Source: an uncultured Clostridia bacterium
Lineage (GTDB): Bacteria; Bacillota; Clostridia; Christensenellales; Pumilibacteraceae
Direction: 5' to 3'
NCBI GenBank assembly: GCA_947175195.1
Contig: CAMWLQ010000003.1
Span: 147,399-211,398, forward strand
DNA length: 64,000 bases
In this document: positions 18,058 through 31,500 of the stretch, one piece after another
Layout: every line of letters starts with the position of its first letter
How positions within the stretch are numbered: the first letter of the stretch is position 1
Program-made: the position numbers and the translations under genes
Notes under the pieces: generated by a model
Database searches by the model: none
Told to the model about the DNA's origin: nothing
The model's input: only the letters and a program-made list of their open reading frames with translations

Positions 18058-19373
18058 CTCGGCGTGACAGTACCTTTATTGACCGTCACTTCGGTTTGCT
18101 TTACGCTGTCGGCAATTTGCATACCTACGATTACAAGCACCTCATTGCCGCGGCAAATAAGCGGTATTCTATCGCGTAAGCGCTTGGGTACCTTGTTGTC
18201 AATAAAGTACTGCTTGAGCTTTTTCCGTCCCCCGCCGAACGGCGTGAACATATCGCCGTCCCGCCTAAACCGCAACACCGCGTCGTTCAGCTTGTCCAAG
18301 TCCACGCACCGCCCGACAGCCTCGCGCGGCGAAAGCGTGCTGCGCTCAATGTCCACCGCAAGCCCGTCGATAAAGTTTGCGCCCATATCGATAGGGGTTT
18401 CGCCGTCGAATGGAATACGCGGGATATACAGCGAAACGCCGCCGTATTCCTTTGCAGCCTCTATGCCACCCGTCAACTGCACAACTGCACCCGTGCGCAT
18501 ATGCGCAAGCTCCGTCACCCGCTCTATTTGTTCGCGCGTAATATCCACAAGCGAAAAATATTCGAGCGCATGCCGCACGTACCGCGCGGCAAGAACGCCG
18601 CTCAGCACGCGGTCATTTATAAGCACCGCACCGCCGTCAAGCGTTATGCAAGACAAATCGAGCGTGCCGTCCAAATAATCGCACACGCCGTCGCACTCTT
18701 TGGCAAATGCGTTTACCGCACGCACCGCGCCGCGGTAGCGTTGCTCTATCATAGGGATAACGTTAAGCCGAATAAAATTCCTATCCGCGTCGTCTATAAA
18801 ATTAGTGTCGTCCACCACGAACTTAATGCCGTTGGTCTTTACGTATTCGTCCAACTCGTCGGGATATACGTCAAGCAACGGGCGCACCGTGTTTTGCCGC
18901 TCGCCCATACCGCGCACCCCGTCCAGTCCTGTGCCGCGGAATAAATGCATAAGCACCGATTCGGCGTTATCCAGCGCGTGGTGAGCCGTTAAAACAGCCT
19001 CAGCCCCGCCCGATTTAATCAGGTCGAAAAACACGCCGTAGCGCAAGTCACGCGCCGCCTGCTCGATTGTAAGCCCGTTTGCGGCGGCGTATGCGTTCAC
19101 GTCCACGCGTTTTGCCGTAAACTCCACATTGTTTTGCTTGCAGTATTCGCGCACAAAAGCCTCGTCACTGTCTGCCGTTTTGCGCAAGCAATGGTTTACG
19201 TGAACAACAGTTATATTATCTTTTTTAACAACGCCGCAATGCAAAACGGCGTACAAAAGGCACATAGAATCGCGCCCGCCCGAAACGCCTACGGCAAGCC
19301 TGCTCTCCGAATATTCCGCCAACGCTGCGGCGACCTTTTGCAGTAATTCACTCACAAAAAGATTATACTCCAT
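18051..19373 (-). CDS. tilS: tRNA(Ile)-lysidine synthase
   Basis: LAVGVSGGRDSMCLLYAVLH...VVHVNHCLRKTADSDEAFVREYCKQ; start at MEYN downstream of a terminator hairpin. Confidence 0.9.
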   Translation of the reverse strand: MEYNLFVSELLQKVAAALAEYSESRLAVGVSGGRDSMCLLYAVLHCGVVKKDNITVVHVNHCLRKTADSDEAFVREYCKQNNVEFTAKRVDVNAYAAANGLTIEQAARDLRYGVFFDLIKSGGAEAVLTAHHALDNAESVLMHLFRGTGLDGVRGMGERQNTVRPLLDVYPDELDEYVKTNGIKFVVDDTNFIDDADRNFIRLNVIPMIEQRYRGAVRAVNAFAKECDGVCDYLDGTLDLSCITLDGGAVLINDRVLSGVLAARYVRHALEYFSLVDITREQIERVTELAHMRTGAVVQLTGGIEAAKEYGGVSLYIPRIPFDGETPIDMGANFIDGLAVDIERSTLSPREAVGRCVDLDKLNDAVLRFRRDGDMFTPFGGGRKKLKQYFIDNKVPKRLRDRIPLICRGNEVLVIVGMQIADSVKQTEVTVNKGTVTPRW

Positions 19374-19393
19374 TGTCAAAAAAAAGTCAATAC

Positions 19394-19420
19394 AAAAGCC
19401 CGACGGCATATCGGGCTTTT
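19394..19420 (-). terminator. Intrinsic terminator
   Basis: AAAAGCCCGAcggcataTCGGGCTTTT, followed by T-rich sequence on the minus strand. Confidence 0.8.
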
Positions 19421-19440
19421 ACAGGTAATCAAGCTTGATT

Positions 19441-20616
19441 TTACTCCAAATTGTTCGCAGCCTCTTTGTTGCGTTTTTTCTTAGATACAGCCATTGCGAT
19501 AATCGTGCCGATAGCGCAAAGCAAAGGAAATCCAAAAAGGAATATACTGCCTATATCCGTCCACATTTCCATTGCCATCATAGCAAAAAGCATTAATCCG
19601 CATGCAAGCACAACATAAATTATTTGCATTATCAAAGATATTAAAAGGGTCTTGCTCTTTTTTGTTTTTTCGGGATTATCGCTTGAATTGCGCTGACAAC
19701 CCTTTACCAACAAAACAATAGCTGTTATTACCACCGCTACCAAAAGCAACAAATAAACTATCTGAAATAAATTGATAACCAATTTCATACCGCTACCGAT
19801 ATGACCAAAATCGTAATCCACCAAACTGAGATGATTAACGTAATAAGTACGGTAGTAATACATAATAGACGGCACAAAATATAATCCACCCATTATTACG
19901 GCGAACAATAATAAAAACACTTCGGGCAAGATAGTAGCCCTCTTTTTGCGATTTGCTTTCTCTTTGACTACCTTTTCCTTTTTGTTCTCCGCTTGCTCGA
20001 CGTCTTGATTACTCGGCGCACTATCGGTAATGGGTTTCACAAACGCTGCCGCAGGTGCAGTCGCGTTGTACTTGATATACGCTTTGAACGCGCCCAACAA
20101 GCAGGTAAATATTATAGGCAACACAATAAGCCAAATCGGACACGCGCCCATCAGTACATGCTCCGTGCTTGCAACTACCACAAGCATTATAAGTCCCAAA
20201 ATAAAGTACAGTATGTAGCAACCGAACGAAACCCAGTCCGTTTGGCAATTTACGGGCCTGCCGTCTTTATACGCCACGTACTTTACGGCGGCGGTCGCGA
20301 CCGCGGCAATCAGCGTAAAAACAGCAAAGACTACAAGCAAAATCGACACGACCGATATTGCCGTATCGTTTATGACCGTGCTGTCGCACAATGAGTAAAC
20401 GTTTGCGGAAATCAAGCCGTTTATTACGGACAGTGCATACACTCCGAACAACAACACCGCAAACACCAAAAACAGTATATTGGGTACAAGCTTTATCCAA
20501 AAATCTTTTGATTGAGCCTTTACAGGTACAACGCCGCCACCGACGTTATATCCGCACTCGCTGCAAAACTTTGCGGTATCGCCTATTTGCGCTCCGCAAT
20601 GCGGGCAAGTTTTCAT
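19441..20616 (-). CDS. Zinc-ribbon multi-spanning membrane protein, unknown function
   Basis: MKTCPHCGAQIGDTAKFCSECGYN followed by several hydrophobic helices; SD GGAGG before 20616. Confidence 0.75.
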   Translation of the reverse strand: MKTCPHCGAQIGDTAKFCSECGYNVGGGVVPVKAQSKDFWIKLVPNILFLVFAVLLFGVYALSVINGLISANVYSLCDSTVINDTAISVVSILLVVFAVFTLIAAVATAAVKYVAYKDGRPVNCQTDWVSFGCYILYFILGLIMLVVVASTEHVLMGACPIWLIVLPIIFTCLLGAFKAYIKYNATAPAAAFVKPITDSAPSNQDVEQAENKKEKVVKEKANRKKRATILPEVFLLLFAVIMGGLYFVPSIMYYYRTYYVNHLSLVDYDFGHIGSGMKLVINLFQIVYLLLLVAVVITAIVLLVKGCQRNSSDNPEKTKKSKTLLISLIMQIIYVVLACGLMLFAMMAMEMWTDIGSIFLFGFPLLCAIGTIIAMAVSKKKRNKEAANNLE

Positions 20617-20706
20617 ACCTTCCTCCAATGGTAAACAGTAAGTATAGTATAATGCGCGCCCTGCGTCATGTCAAGCCGTTGTGAAAACTTTTGTTACACC
20701 GCAAAC

Positions 20707-20740
20707 AAAAAACTGCCACAACTTAATTGCAGCAGTTTTT
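20707..20740 (-). terminator. Terminator downstream of rpoC
   Basis: AAAAACTGC...GCAGTTTTT inverted repeat. Confidence 0.7.
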
Positions 20741-20753
20741 GGTTTTGTTTGTG

Positions 20754-23700
20754 TTATACCGCCTCGCCGTCGGAATCAGCCGAGTACACGGTGTCATCCG
20801 CGGGCGCAGCAGCGCGTTCTACCGGGTAAACGTTGCGGTACTTGCGCACGCCCGTACCTGCGGGAATGAGCTTACCGATAATTACGTTTTCCTTAAGACC
20901 GATCAACGGGTCTACCTTGCTCTTGATAGCCGCCTCGGTAAGTACCCTTGCCGTTTCCTGGAAGGATGCGGCGGAAAGGAAACTGTCCGTAGCAAGCGCG
21001 GCTCTTGTTATACCGAGCAATGTGTGCTTGGCAATACCCGGTCTGCCGTAGTTTTCACGCGCCTTGCTGGACGCCTCGTCAAACACGGCAAGATCGACCA
21101 TTTCGCCGGGAATCAAGTCGGTATCGCCGCTGTTTTCCACGCGTACCTTTTTGAGCATTTGTCTAACGATAACCTCTATGTGCTTATCGTTAATCGCAAC
21201 GCCTTGCGAACGGTAAACGGACTGGACCTCTTTTACGATATATTCCTGAACGTCGTTCCTGCCCTTGGTGCGCAAAATGTCGCCGGGGTTTAACGGACCT
21301 TCGGTAATAGCGTCGCCCGCCTTGATTACCGCGCCGTTGCTGATATACGGCTTGAGCCTTGCGCCGTGCGGGATCGAATACGATTCCTCGTCGCCGTCGT
21401 CGCGCTTGACGATAACGTCGCGCTTGCCGTCCTTTTCCACAAGCCTGACCTTGCCGCCGTGTTCGGCGAGAACGGCGCAGCCTTTGGGCTTGCGTGCCTC
21501 AAACAACTCCTCAACACGCGGCAAACCTTGCGTAATATCGTCCGCCGATGCAACACCGCCCATGTGGAAGGTACGGAGTGTAAGCTGAGTACCGGGCTCA
21601 CCTATACTTTGTGCGGCTATAATACCGACAGCCTCGCCGATACGTACAGGCGTTGCCGCCGCCATATCCCTGCCGTAGCACTTGGCGCAAACGCCATGCT
21701 TGCTCTTGCACGTAAGGACTGTTCTAATCTTAACGTGGGTTATGCCCGCGTTCACAATGTTCTTTGCGGTTTGCTCGCTGATAAGCTCGTTCACTTCGCA
21801 AAGCACTTCTTTGGGATTTTTGGGGTTGACAACCTTTTCGGCGCAGTACCTGCCGACCAAGCGGTCCTCGAGTTTTTCGATAACCTTTTTGCCGTCGCCT
21901 TCGGTTATGGCATAGGTGTCGATACCCTTGGGCGCGCCGTCGGGACAGCAGTCTTCCTCGCGCACGATAACGTCCTGCGCAACGTCGACAAGCCTACGGG
22001 TAAGGTAACCGGAGTCAGCCGTTTTTAACGCGGTATCGGCAAGACCTTTACGTCCGCCGTGGGTGGAAATAAAGTATTCCAAAACGGTCATGCCTTCGCG
22101 GAACGAGCTACGAATGGGCACGTCCAGCGTTTTACCTTGCGGGTTAATCATTAGACCGCGCATGCCGGAAAGCTGAGCTATCTGTTTCATGCTACCACGC
22201 GCGCCCGACGCCGCCATCAAGTTGATGGGGTTGTATGCGTCCAGCGAGCGTTGCAGCTCCGCCGTAACCTTTTCGTTTGCCTTGCTCCAAATCTTGATAA
22301 CTGCGTTGTAACGCTCGTCCTCGGTAACAAAGCCGCGGTCGTAAAGCTTATCGATTTTAACGACCTCTTCTTCCGCGTCGTCGAGTATCTTGAACTTTTC
22401 TTGCGGAATGTGCATATCGAATACCGACGTCGTGACCGATCCGATAGTCGCGTACTTAAAGCCCAGGTCCTTTATTGCGTCCAGTACCTCTACGGTGATA
22501 GACGCGCCCTTCTTTTTGAAGGTGGTGTTGATTATGCTCTCGATTATCTTTTTGTCAACGGTAAAGTTGATTTCCGGCTCGAACATCTTTTCGTACGTGT
22601 CGCGCACGGCAAAACCGAGGTCTTGCGGAATGGGCTCGTTGAAGATAATCCTGCCTACGGTTGTCGTTACCACGTGACGGTAGTTTTTGCCGTCGGGCGA
22701 AACCGCATTGGCGGGGATTGCCACGCCGCTGTTTTTAATCAATTCTATGGGACGCTCCACGCGCACCTTGATTTGCGATTGCAATTCTATGCGGTGGTTA
22801 AAGTACGCCATTTTCGCCTCGTCGGCGTCGGCAAATACCATGCCCTCGCCTTTCGAGCCGGGTTTGTCCATAGTCAAGTAGTAGCTACCCATGACCATGT
22901 CCTGCGACGGCGTACATACGGGCGATCCCGACGAAAGCTTGAGAATATTGTTGGGCGCAAGCATGAGCACACGCGCCTCTACCTGTGCCTCTACCGACAG
23001 CGGTACGTGTATAGCCATTTGGTCGCCGTCGAAGTCGGCGTTGAACGCGCCGCAAGCAAGCGGGTGGAGCTTGATAGCCCTGCCGTCGACAAGCACTGGC
23101 TCGAACGCCTGAATACCCAATCTATGCAGTGTGGGCGCGCGGTTTAACAGTACGGGGTGATCCTTGATTACCTTTTCCAGTACGTTCCACACGTCGGCGT
23201 CGGCACGCTCGGCTATGCGCTTTGCAGTCTTGGCGTTGTGCGTTTTGCCCTGTGCCACAAGCTCTTTTATTACAAACGGCTTGAACAGCTCGAGCGCCAT
23301 TTCCTTAGGCACGCCGCACTGATAGAATTTCAGTTCGGGTCCTACAACTATAACCGAACGACCGGAATAGTCTACGCGCTTACCCAAAAGGTTTTGACGG
23401 AAACGACCCTGCTTACCGCGGAGCAAGCCGGACAAGCTTTTAAGCTCGCGGTTGGACGCGCCGTTGATAGCCTTGCCGCGCCTGCCGTTGTCGATAAGCG
23501 AGTCCACAGCCTCCTGCAGCATACGCTTTTCGTTGCGAATGATTATGTCGGGCGCACCCAAATCAATCAGGCGGCGCAAACGGTTGTTGCGGTTGATTAC
23601 CCTGCGATACAAATCATTAAGGTCGCTGGTTGCAAACCTGCCGCCGTCCAGCGGCACCATGGGACGGAGCTCGGGCGGAAGAACGGGCAATACGTCCAGT

Positions 23701-24383
23701 ACCATCCAGCTCGGCTCGGCACCCGATTTCATAAACGCATCCAAAATGTCCAAACGCTTAATCTCGCGCAGTTTCTTTTGACCGGAGGATTTCTCTACGA
23801 TCTCGCGCGTTTTTTCATATTCTTCCTTGACGTTTATGTCCTTTAACAGCTGACGGATAGCCTCCGCGCCCATGCCGACCTTAAACGCCTTGGGACCGTA
23901 CTGCTCCTGATACTGGCGCAGTTTGTCGTCGGTGATTATCTCTTTGTACTGCAAGTCGGTAATACCGGGATCGAGTACTATATAGTTGACAAAGTAAACT
24001 ACCTGCTCGAGCTGTTTGAGCTGCAAACCGAGTATAAGACCGATACGGCTGGGCACGCCACGGAAATACCAAATGTGCGTGACGGGCGCGGCGAGCTCGA
24101 TATGTCCCATACGCTCGCGCCGTACCTTGCTTGTGGTTACCTCAACGCCGCACTTGTCGCAAATAACGCCTTTGTAGCGTATGCGTTTGTACTTGCCGCA
24201 GTAGCATTCCCAATCCTTGGTCGGTCCGAATATGCGCTCGGAGAACAAACCGTCCTTTTCGGGCTTTTGTGTGCGATAGTTTATCGTTTCCGGCTTAGTA
24301 ACTTCGCCGTAAGACCATTCCCGAATTTTGTCGGGACTGGCAAGCTGAATTTGCATTGAATCGAAATTGTTAAGTTCAAACAT
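20754..24383 (-). CDS. rpoC: RNA polymerase beta' subunit
   Basis: [101 protein letters not shown]. Confidence 0.99.
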   Translation of the reverse strand: MFELNNFDSMQIQLASPDKIREWSYGEVTKPETINYRTQKPEKDGLFSERIFGPTKDWECYCGKYKRIRYKGVICDKCGVEVTTSKVRRERMGHIELAAPVTHIWYFRGVPSRIGLILGLQLKQLEQVVYFVNYIVLDPGITDLQYKEIITDDKLRQYQEQYGPKAFKVGMGAEAIRQLLKDINVKEEYEKTREIVEKSSGQKKLREIKRLDILDAFMKSGAEPSWMVLDVLPVLPPELRPMVPLDGGRFATSDLNDLYRRVINRNNRLRRLIDLGAPDIIIRNEKRMLQEAVDSLIDNGRRGKAINGASNRELKSLSGLLRGKQGRFRQNLLGKRVDYSGRSVIVVGPELKFYQCGVPKEMALELFKPFVIKELVAQGKTHNAKTAKRIAERADADVWNVLEKVIKDHPVLLNRAPTLHRLGIQAFEPVLVDGRAIKLHPLACGAFNADFDGDQMAIHVPLSVEAQVEARVLMLAPNNILKLSSGSPVCTPSQDMVMGSYYLTMDKPGSKGEGMVFADADEAKMAYFNHRIELQSQIKVRVERPIELIKNSGVAIPANAVSPDGKNYRHVVTTTVGRIIFNEPIPQDLGFAVRDTYEKMFEPEINFTVDKKIIESIINTTFKKKGASITVEVLDAIKDLGFKYATIGSVTTSVFDMHIPQEKFKILDDAEEEVVKIDKLYDRGFVTEDERYNAVIKIWSKANEKVTAELQRSLDAYNPINLMAASGARGSMKQIAQLSGMRGLMINPQGKTLDVPIRSSFREGMTVLEYFISTHGGRKGLADTALKTADSGYLTRRLVDVAQDVIVREEDCCPDGAPKGIDTYAITEGDGKKVIEKLEDRLVGRYCAEKVVNPKNPKEVLCEVNELISEQTAKNIVNAGITHVKIRTVLTCKSKHGVCAKCYGRDMAAATPVRIGEAVGIIAAQSIGEPGTQLTLRTFHMGGVASADDITQGLPRVEELFEARKPKGCAVLAEHGGKVRLVEKDGKRDVIVKRDDGDEESYSIPHGARLKPYISNGAVIKAGDAITEGPLNPGDILRTKGRNDVQEYIVKEVQSVYRSQGVAINDKHIEVIVRQMLKKVRVENSGDTDLIPGEMVDLAVFDEASSKARENYGRPGIAKHTLLGITRAALATDSFLSAASFQETARVLTEAAIKSKVDPLIGLKENVIIGKLIPAGTGVRKYRNVYPVERAAAPADDTVYSADSDGEAV

Positions 24384-24395
24384 ACCGCCGCTCCT

Positions 24396-27300
24396 TTAAT
24401 CTTCCTTGTCGTCGTCAAAGCTGCCGTCCGCAAACGGGTCCGCAACCTCGACCTCTTCTTCGAACAAGCTGCCGTCCTCGGCAACGTCGTCATCGTCGTC
24501 TTCGCCGTAATCGTCAAGTCCGCCAAGAATATCCGATTCCATGGAAATGTCCTCGCCTTCCGCAAACAAACTGCTGTCGTAATGCTTGGGCGTGGGCTCG
24601 GCGTCGTAAAGCACGGGATCGTCGTCCATAAGCTCTTTTATGCCGATTTCTTCTTTGTCCTCGGTGAGCACCTTGACATCGAGCGCCAAAGCCTGCAATT
24701 CCTTGATGAGAACTTTGAACGATTCGGGGATGCCCGGCTCGGACACGTCCATACCGCGAATAATGCTGTCGTACGTTTTGGATCTGCCCGCAATGTCGTC
24801 CGACTTGACGGTCATAATCTCTTGCAGCACGTTGGCTGCGCCGTACGCGTACAACGCCCAAACCTCCATCTCACCGAAACGCTGACCGCCGTTTTGCGCT
24901 TTGCCGCCGAGCGGTTGCTGCGTAACCAGCGAGTAAGGACCTGTGGAACGCGCGTGCATCTTGTCGTCGACAAGGTGGATGAGCTTGAGCATATACATAT
25001 ATCCGACCGTAGCGCGGTTTTCAAACGGCTCACCCGTTCTGCCGTCGTACATTTGGATCTTGCCGTCTACCTCGCCGTCGGGCGATACGTAGCCGTTATC
25101 TTGGAGCAGTTTTTGAATATCGGACTCGATTGCGCCGTCAAATACGGGCGTTGCAACCTTCCAACCCAACGCCTTGGCGACGAGTCCCAAGTGGACCTCG
25201 AGCACCTGACCGATGTTCATACGACTGGGAACGCCGAGCGGGTTGAGCACGATTTGCAACGGCGTGCCGTCGTCCATAAACGGCATGTCCGCCTCGGGCA
25301 AAACGCGGGAAATAACGCCCTTGTTGCCGTGACGACCTGCCATCTTATCGCCCACCGAAATCTTACGCTTTTGCGCGATATATACGCGGACGAGCTTGTT
25401 TACGCCCGGTTTCATTTCGTCGCGGTTGGCGCGTGTAAACACCTTGACGTCTACAACAATGCCGCCCTCGCCGTGCGGAACTTTAAGCGAGGTATCACGC
25501 ACCTCTCTTGCTTTGTCGCCGAATATGGCGCGCAGCAAGCGTTCCTCGGGAGTAAGGTCGGTTTCGCCCTTAGGCGTGACCTTACCTACAAGTATGTCGC
25601 CCGAATCGACCTCCGCACCTACGCGGATAATGCCGTCCTCGTCGAGGTTTTTGAGCGCCTCGGGGCTGACGTTGGGAATATCTCTTGTGATTTCCTCAGC
25701 GCCGAGCTTGGTGTCGCGCGCCTCGGTTTCGTGTTTGTTTATATGAATGGACGTGAATACGTCGTCTTTGGCAATGCGTTCGCTGATAAGTATAGCGTCC
25801 TCGTAGTTATAGCCTTCCCAGCCCATAAAGCCTACAAGCACGTTCTTACCGAGCGCAAGCTCAGCCTGCGACGTGGAATGTCCGTCGGCAAGAACTTGTC
25901 CCGCCTTGACGCGCTCGCCCTTGGCGATAATAGCGCGCTGGTTGATGCAAGTGCCTTGGTTGGAGCCGACAAACTTTTTAAGGATGTACATTTGGCGGTT
26001 GCCGTCATCCTCGTTGACGATAATGCGCTCGGCGTCTACATAGTCCACAACGCCGCTCTTGCGCGCTATTACCATAACGCCCGAGTCGTATGCAATTTTG
26101 TGCTCTATGCCCGTGCCGACAATAGGCGCCTCGGTGCGCAGCAGTGGCACTGCCTGACGCTGCATGTTCGATGCCATCAGCGCACGGTGCGAGTCGTCGT
26201 TTTCAAGGAAAGGTATAAGCGCGGTAGCAACCGAAACCATTTGGCGGGGCGACACGTCGATATAGTCGATACGGTCGCGAGATACCTCGCCTATTTGGTC
26301 GCGGTAACGCATCATTACACGCTCTTTTACAAAGTGATTGTTCTCGTCCAGCGGCTCACTGGCTTGGGCAATCATGTAACGGTCTTCCTCGTCCGCGGGC
26401 AAGTAATCGACAATGTCGGTTACTTGGTGAGTCGTCTTGTCCACCCTGCGGTACGGCGCCTCGATATAGCCGTACTGGTTGATACGCGCGTACGACGAGA
26501 GCGAGGAAATAAGACCTATATTTTGACCTTCGGGCGTTTCTATGGGACACATACGCGAATAGTGCGTGTAGTGAACGTCACGGACCTCGAAGGTAACGTG
26601 CTCACGGTTAAGACCGCCGGGACCGAGCGCGGAAAGCTTGCGGCGGTGCGTAAGCTCGGCTATGGGGTTGGTTTCGTCCATGAACTGCGAAAGCTGGGAC
26701 GATCCGAAAAACTCCTTGATAGCGCTGGATACGGGACGGATATTAATAAGCGTTTGTGCCGAAAGCTCGGATTCGGTTTGGATTTGCATACGCTCGCGCA
26801 CGACGCGTTCAAGACGCGACATACCGATGCGGAACTGGTTTTGCAACAGCTCGCCTACGCTGCGTACACGACGGTTGCCGAGGTGGTCGATATTGTCGCA
26901 CGAGCCGAAACCGCGGTGCAAGCCCATAATGTAGTTGACGGTGGAAATTACGTCCTCTACAACCAAGTGCTTGACTACAAGGTCGTCCACATGCTTGGAG
27001 CAAAGCTCGGCAAGCTTTTCACGGTTGCCGCCCGCCTCTTCCATCAGCTTTTTAAGCATAGGATAGTAGACCATTTCGTTAATGCCGATGGAAAGCGGAT
27101 CTACGTCTATATAGCCGGCAAGATCGACGTGATTGTTGCCGATTATGTTGAACTCTTTGCCGTCGTCAGCAAGCACCCAAATCTCGTTGATACCTGCGTT
27201 TTGGATTTGAACGGCAAGCTCCTCGGTAAGTACGTCCGCCGAGGTGTGCGTTTGCTTATTTTCGGCACGCGCGTAAACTACGCCGTCCTCGTCGATAATA

Positions 27301-28244
27301 TCGCGCGCAACGCGTTTGCCCGCCGCACGGTAGCGCAACGCCATCTTTTTGTTGTATTTGTATCTGCCGACGCGCGACAAGTCGTACTTGCGACGGTCGA
27401 AGAACATGCCCGAAATATACGATTTAATGGAATCGATGGTGGGAGTTTCGCCGCTCCTGAGCTTGTGGTTAAGCTCGAGCAAAGCGCGCTCCTCGGAAAG
27501 CTCATGCTTGTCGTCCTTGTCGCCGTAACGCGCGCAAGTGACCTCGATCATCGGATCGTTGTTGAAAATCTTTTTGAGCGCGTCTTCGGTGCCGAAACCG
27601 CTTTCGGTGACGGCGGACAAGCAGCTTAAAAGCACCGTTGCCAGCACCTTCTTTTGCCTATCTACGCGCACCCACAGCACGCCCGAAGGATCCTCGTCAA
27701 ACTCGAGCCACGCACCGCGCGACGGAATGTTGGTCGCACTGTAATGGGCTTGTCCCGTTTTGACGTCCTTTTGGTACGAGAAATATGCGCCGGGCGAACG
27801 AACAAGCTGGCTTATGACGACGCGTTCCGCACCGTTGATGATGAACGAGCCCGTAGGCGTCATGCGCGGCATATCGCCCATATACACTTCGGAACGGGTG
27901 CTTTCGTCAGTTTCGATGTTGTGAAGTCTCACCTTAACATAGAGCGGCACGGCGAAAGTAGCGTCGCGGTCCTTACACTCTTTTTCGGTGTAGTTGCGCT
28001 TTTGGTTGCTGCCGTCGCGGTAACCCAGCGAGTAATCCTCAAAGTACAAAGCGACACGCCCCGAATAATCGGTAATGGGCGAAACGTCGCGCAAAACCTC
28101 ACGAATGCCATTGTCGACAAAATCGTAGTAGGATTTCTTTTGCACTTCGACTAAATCCGGCATATCGATGGCCTCGTGGATTTGCGCGAAACTCATGCGT
28201 TCGGTATTGCCGTATTTAACCTTTGAAATTTTTCTTTCAGCCAT
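24396..28244 (-). CDS. rpoB: RNA polymerase beta subunit
   Basis: [67 protein letters not shown]; long acidic C-terminal tail. Confidence 0.99.
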   Translation of the reverse strand: MAERKISKVKYGNTERMSFAQIHEAIDMPDLVEVQKKSYYDFVDNGIREVLRDVSPITDYSGRVALYFEDYSLGYRDGSNQKRNYTEKECKDRDATFAVPLYVKVRLHNIETDESTRSEVYMGDMPRMTPTGSFIINGAERVVISQLVRSPGAYFSYQKDVKTGQAHYSATNIPSRGAWLEFDEDPSGVLWVRVDRQKKVLATVLLSCLSAVTESGFGTEDALKKIFNNDPMIEVTCARYGDKDDKHELSEERALLELNHKLRSGETPTIDSIKSYISGMFFDRRKYDLSRVGRYKYNKKMALRYRAAGKRVARDIIDEDGVVYARAENKQTHTSADVLTEELAVQIQNAGINEIWVLADDGKEFNIIGNNHVDLAGYIDVDPLSIGINEMVYYPMLKKLMEEAGGNREKLAELCSKHVDDLVVKHLVVEDVISTVNYIMGLHRGFGSCDNIDHLGNRRVRSVGELLQNQFRIGMSRLERVVRERMQIQTESELSAQTLINIRPVSSAIKEFFGSSQLSQFMDETNPIAELTHRRKLSALGPGGLNREHVTFEVRDVHYTHYSRMCPIETPEGQNIGLISSLSSYARINQYGYIEAPYRRVDKTTHQVTDIVDYLPADEEDRYMIAQASEPLDENNHFVKERVMMRYRDQIGEVSRDRIDYIDVSPRQMVSVATALIPFLENDDSHRALMASNMQRQAVPLLRTEAPIVGTGIEHKIAYDSGVMVIARKSGVVDYVDAERIIVNEDDGNRQMYILKKFVGSNQGTCINQRAIIAKGERVKAGQVLADGHSTSQAELALGKNVLVGFMGWEGYNYEDAILISERIAKDDVFTSIHINKHETEARDTKLGAEEITRDIPNVSPEALKNLDEDGIIRVGAEVDSGDILVGKVTPKGETDLTPEERLLRAIFGDKAREVRDTSLKVPHGEGGIVVDVKVFTRANRDEMKPGVNKLVRVYIAQKRKISVGDKMAGRHGNKGVISRVLPEADMPFMDDGTPLQIVLNPLGVPSRMNIGQVLEVHLGLVAKALGWKVATPVFDGAIESDIQKLLQDNGYVSPDGEVDGKIQMYDGRTGEPFENRATVGYMYMLKLIHLVDDKMHARSTGPYSLVTQQPLGGKAQNGGQRFGEMEVWALYAYGAANVLQEIMTVKSDDIAGRSKTYDSIIRGMDVSEPGIPESFKVLIKELQALALDVKVLTEDKEEIGIKELMDDDPVLYDAEPTPKHYDSSLFAEGEDISMESDILGGLDDYGEDDDDDVAEDGSLFEEEVEVADPFADGSFDDDKED

Positions 28245-28316
28245 ACAAACTCCTAAAAAGGTTATTTCTCATTCCAACTGCGCAAAGATGTATCATATAC
28301 AAAAAAGCGCACGAAA

Positions 28317-28341
28317 GCGGAGTAGGTCTTGCCTACACCGC
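28317..28341 (-). other. Hairpin in rpoB leader
   Basis: GCGGaGTAGGtcttgCCTACaCCGC; on the minus strand a T6 run follows ~11 nt later. Confidence 0.5.
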
Positions 28342-28531
28342 AAAAATGTTATTTCAGTAAAGGAACTATGATTGCCAATCGCCGCTCTCTTTATTGGTTT
28401 ATTACGCCATATGCCCAAAACGGGACACTAAGGCATTTTCTAAGTTTATCATACGCTGTCAAATATGTCAAACAAAATAATATGATATTTTTAAAATATT
28501 TTTAAATAATCTCTACTTTTATTAAAAAGGA

Positions 28532-28559
28532 AAAGAGCGGCACGTTAATGCCGCTCTTT
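28532..28559 (-). terminator. Terminator downstream of the pullulanase gene
   Basis: AAAGAGCGGCacgttaatGCCGCTCTTT. Confidence 0.8.
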
Positions 28560-28582
28560 GGATTTACTTTTACCCTACTCGA

Positions 28583-31500
28583 TTACTCGTTTTCCGAGTT
28601 TTCCGTCGGAGCGGTTTCTTCCGCTGCGGGCTGCTCGGTTTCGGGCTGCTGCTCGGGTTGTTCGGGCTCATCGGACTTTTCGGGTTCGTTGTTATTTTCC
28701 GTCTCGTCCTTTCCGTTGCCCTTCTTTTTCTTGCTGTACATTACGCCGAACACAGCGCCGCCGGCAATGAGTACCGCTACGGGAATGCCGATGCCAAGTC
28801 CGAGCGCAAGACCGAGATTGCCGTCATCGTCATCATCGGCGTCGGACGTGGAGCTCTGCCATTTTTCCACGGTGCTTTCTTTAAGCTCGGCAACCATAAC
28901 GACTGCGGAGTACGCACCAACCTTAAAGCTGCTGCCCGAGAATGTGGAAAGCGCCTCGCTCGCGTTGGCTTTGTCGCCGTTTACGTACACGCTGTACTTG
29001 CCGTTGGGAACTTTGACCGTTTTGGCGGCGTCATTCATATTGAACAGTACAACAGCGTAGTTGTCGGACGCAGGGTCTTTTACAGCATAGCTTGCAATGC
29101 CGTCTTCCGTGTTATTGTCGCGTATAAACAAATTGGCTTTGATTTGCGCGGTGGTGGTAAGATGGAATTGCGGGAAGGTCTTCTTTATGGCAATAAGCTC
29201 TTTATAGAAATCGACCATTGCCTTGTTGTCGGTAGCAAGCTGCCAATCGATAGCGTTTACCGAGTCGGGCGACATATAAGAGTTGCCGGAGAAGAAATAA
29301 GTTTCATCAGTGAGATATGCCGCAGCGTTGTTGCTGTAATCATTCGTCTCGGTTGTGGGCTTACTGCGCAGCATTTCCTCGCCTGCGAGCATGAACGCGG
29401 CGCCTTGGCTGGTAAGCACAGACGTAGCCGCTACTCTATTCATAGCCTGCAACGTAGCCTTATCGGCATTTACCGACGCATTAAGTTTATCCCAAAGCGA
29501 CGAATTATCGTGGCATGAAACATAGTTGATATTTTGCACGGGCGAGCCTGCAAAGGACGACTTGCTAATCGAGCTGTAATACACACCGCTGAGCGCGTTG
29601 GTAGCGCCCGCAGCGCCTACATATACGGCTGCGTCCATGCCGGCTTTACCGGATGCATAACCGGTGTCGAGAACGTCGAACACGCTGCCTTTGAGCGCAT
29701 CACGAATAACGTCGTCAAAGTAAGCGATATTGGGCGTCTTTTTGGCGTTGGCGATAAGCGCCGCCTTAGTGCCGGTCAAGCCTGATGTGCCGCCCGTCCA
29801 GCCTTCGCCGTAAATGATTACGTCTTTGTTGATTTCCTCAAGCGTGTCGTAGATTTCATTCATTGTATCAATGTCGTGCAAGCCCATAAGGTCGAAACGG
29901 AAACCGTCGATTTTGTATTCTTCCATCCAGTATTTGCACGAATCGACCATGAATCTATGGAACATATAGCGATCGGACGCGGTTTCGTTGCCGCAGCCGG
30001 AGCCGTTGTACAAATTACCGCTATTGTCGCGGCGGAAATAGTAGCCGGGCATAAGCTGCTCGAAATTGGATTCGTCGGCGCCGCTGACATGGTTGTAAAC
30101 GACGTCCATAACGACCTGAATACCGGCGTTGTGCAACGCCATAATCATTTGTTTCATTTCGTTTACGCGCAACTCGCCTTTGGACGGATTGGACGAATAC
30201 GAGCCCTCAGGCATATTGTAGTTGAGCGGATCGTAGCCCCAGTTGTACTGTCTGGGCAAATCCTCGTAGTCGGACTGATACGTCGCCTGGGTAAAGCTTT
30301 CGTCAACCGACGCAAAGTCGAACAACGGCTGGAAATGCACCTGCGTAACTCCGAGCGACTTAAGGTAGTCGAGCGGGGTCATTTTGTTGCCGTTTGCATC
30401 GGACGCCGTTTCGGTAAGACCGAGGAACTTGCCGCGGTTAGCCGCGCTGACGCCCGAATTCTCGTTGATGGTAAGGTCGCGGAGCTGAGCCTCCCAAATA
30501 ACGGCTTGCGCAAGGTTGTTTGCGGTAGTGCCGTAATCGGGTATTTTGTGCTTGGTGCTGTCGTTCCAGCCCTCGGGGTCGGTGGAATCGAGGTCGAGTA
30601 TTTGACCGCGCAAGCCGTTTTTGCCGCCGCTGCGCGCATACGGATCGACAACCTCCGAAACCTTGCCGCCGTTTGTAACCTTGTAGGTGTAATACATTTT
30701 GTTAAGATTGCCGCTGACAGTTGCAGTCCACTCGCCCTTCGTGCCCTTAGTCATAGGGTACTCGGTGGCGTCGCCGCCCTCGCCTAAGTCGTAAATTGCA
30801 ACCTTGACTTCGGTAGCCACAGGCGCCCAAACGGTGAAATCCGTTTTGTCCTGCGTCCAGCGTGCGCCAAGCTCGCCTTCGTAATTATACTTTTCGCCAA
30901 ATGCGGCATTATCGTACAAGGAATAGATATTTACCTTGCGTGTCGGATAGTTCTTTTCGGGATCGAACTCGCCGCTTTCCGGCTCGTCGCAAACAGTATA
31001 TGTGCCGTTGTAGTCGACCTCAAAATCAGCGCCGAGATCGAACACGATATACGAGCTGTTGTCCGGTCTGAAATTGACGCCCTCTTTGTACGTTTCGCCG
31101 TCAGCCATAGGTCCTACGGTAGCCAAAACGTTGTCGTCCGCGTCCTTAAGCTTAAAGAGCGAGGCAGCGGTAGCCGTCTTGTTGAACACGGCACGCACCT
31201 TGGTGGGGCTTTGGAAATACGCCGCGGTTACTCTGAGTATAACTTTGTGATTCATAGCGTCCTCCGCATTGGTATAACGCTCGTCAATGTTGTCAGCCAT
31301 ATAGATAGTGGCTTTGCCGTCCTCGTCGAATTCATCGGCGGGTACTTTAATATCGGCGTCTACCGCCTTTTGCGCCCACGCATTGCCTGCCTCGGAACGT
31401 CTTACTATAAAGCCGATTGCAAAATCATCGGGTGTGATTCCGGTCATTGTTACCTTGAAGGTAATCCATGTCTTGCCTTCAATGACAGTAGTGGTAGGGT

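Noticed and set aside
24582-27629. 1,015-aa plus-strand ORF opposite rpoB
   Set aside because: Antisense shadow ORF; the minus strand encodes unmistakable RpoB and the plus translation has no recognisable domains.
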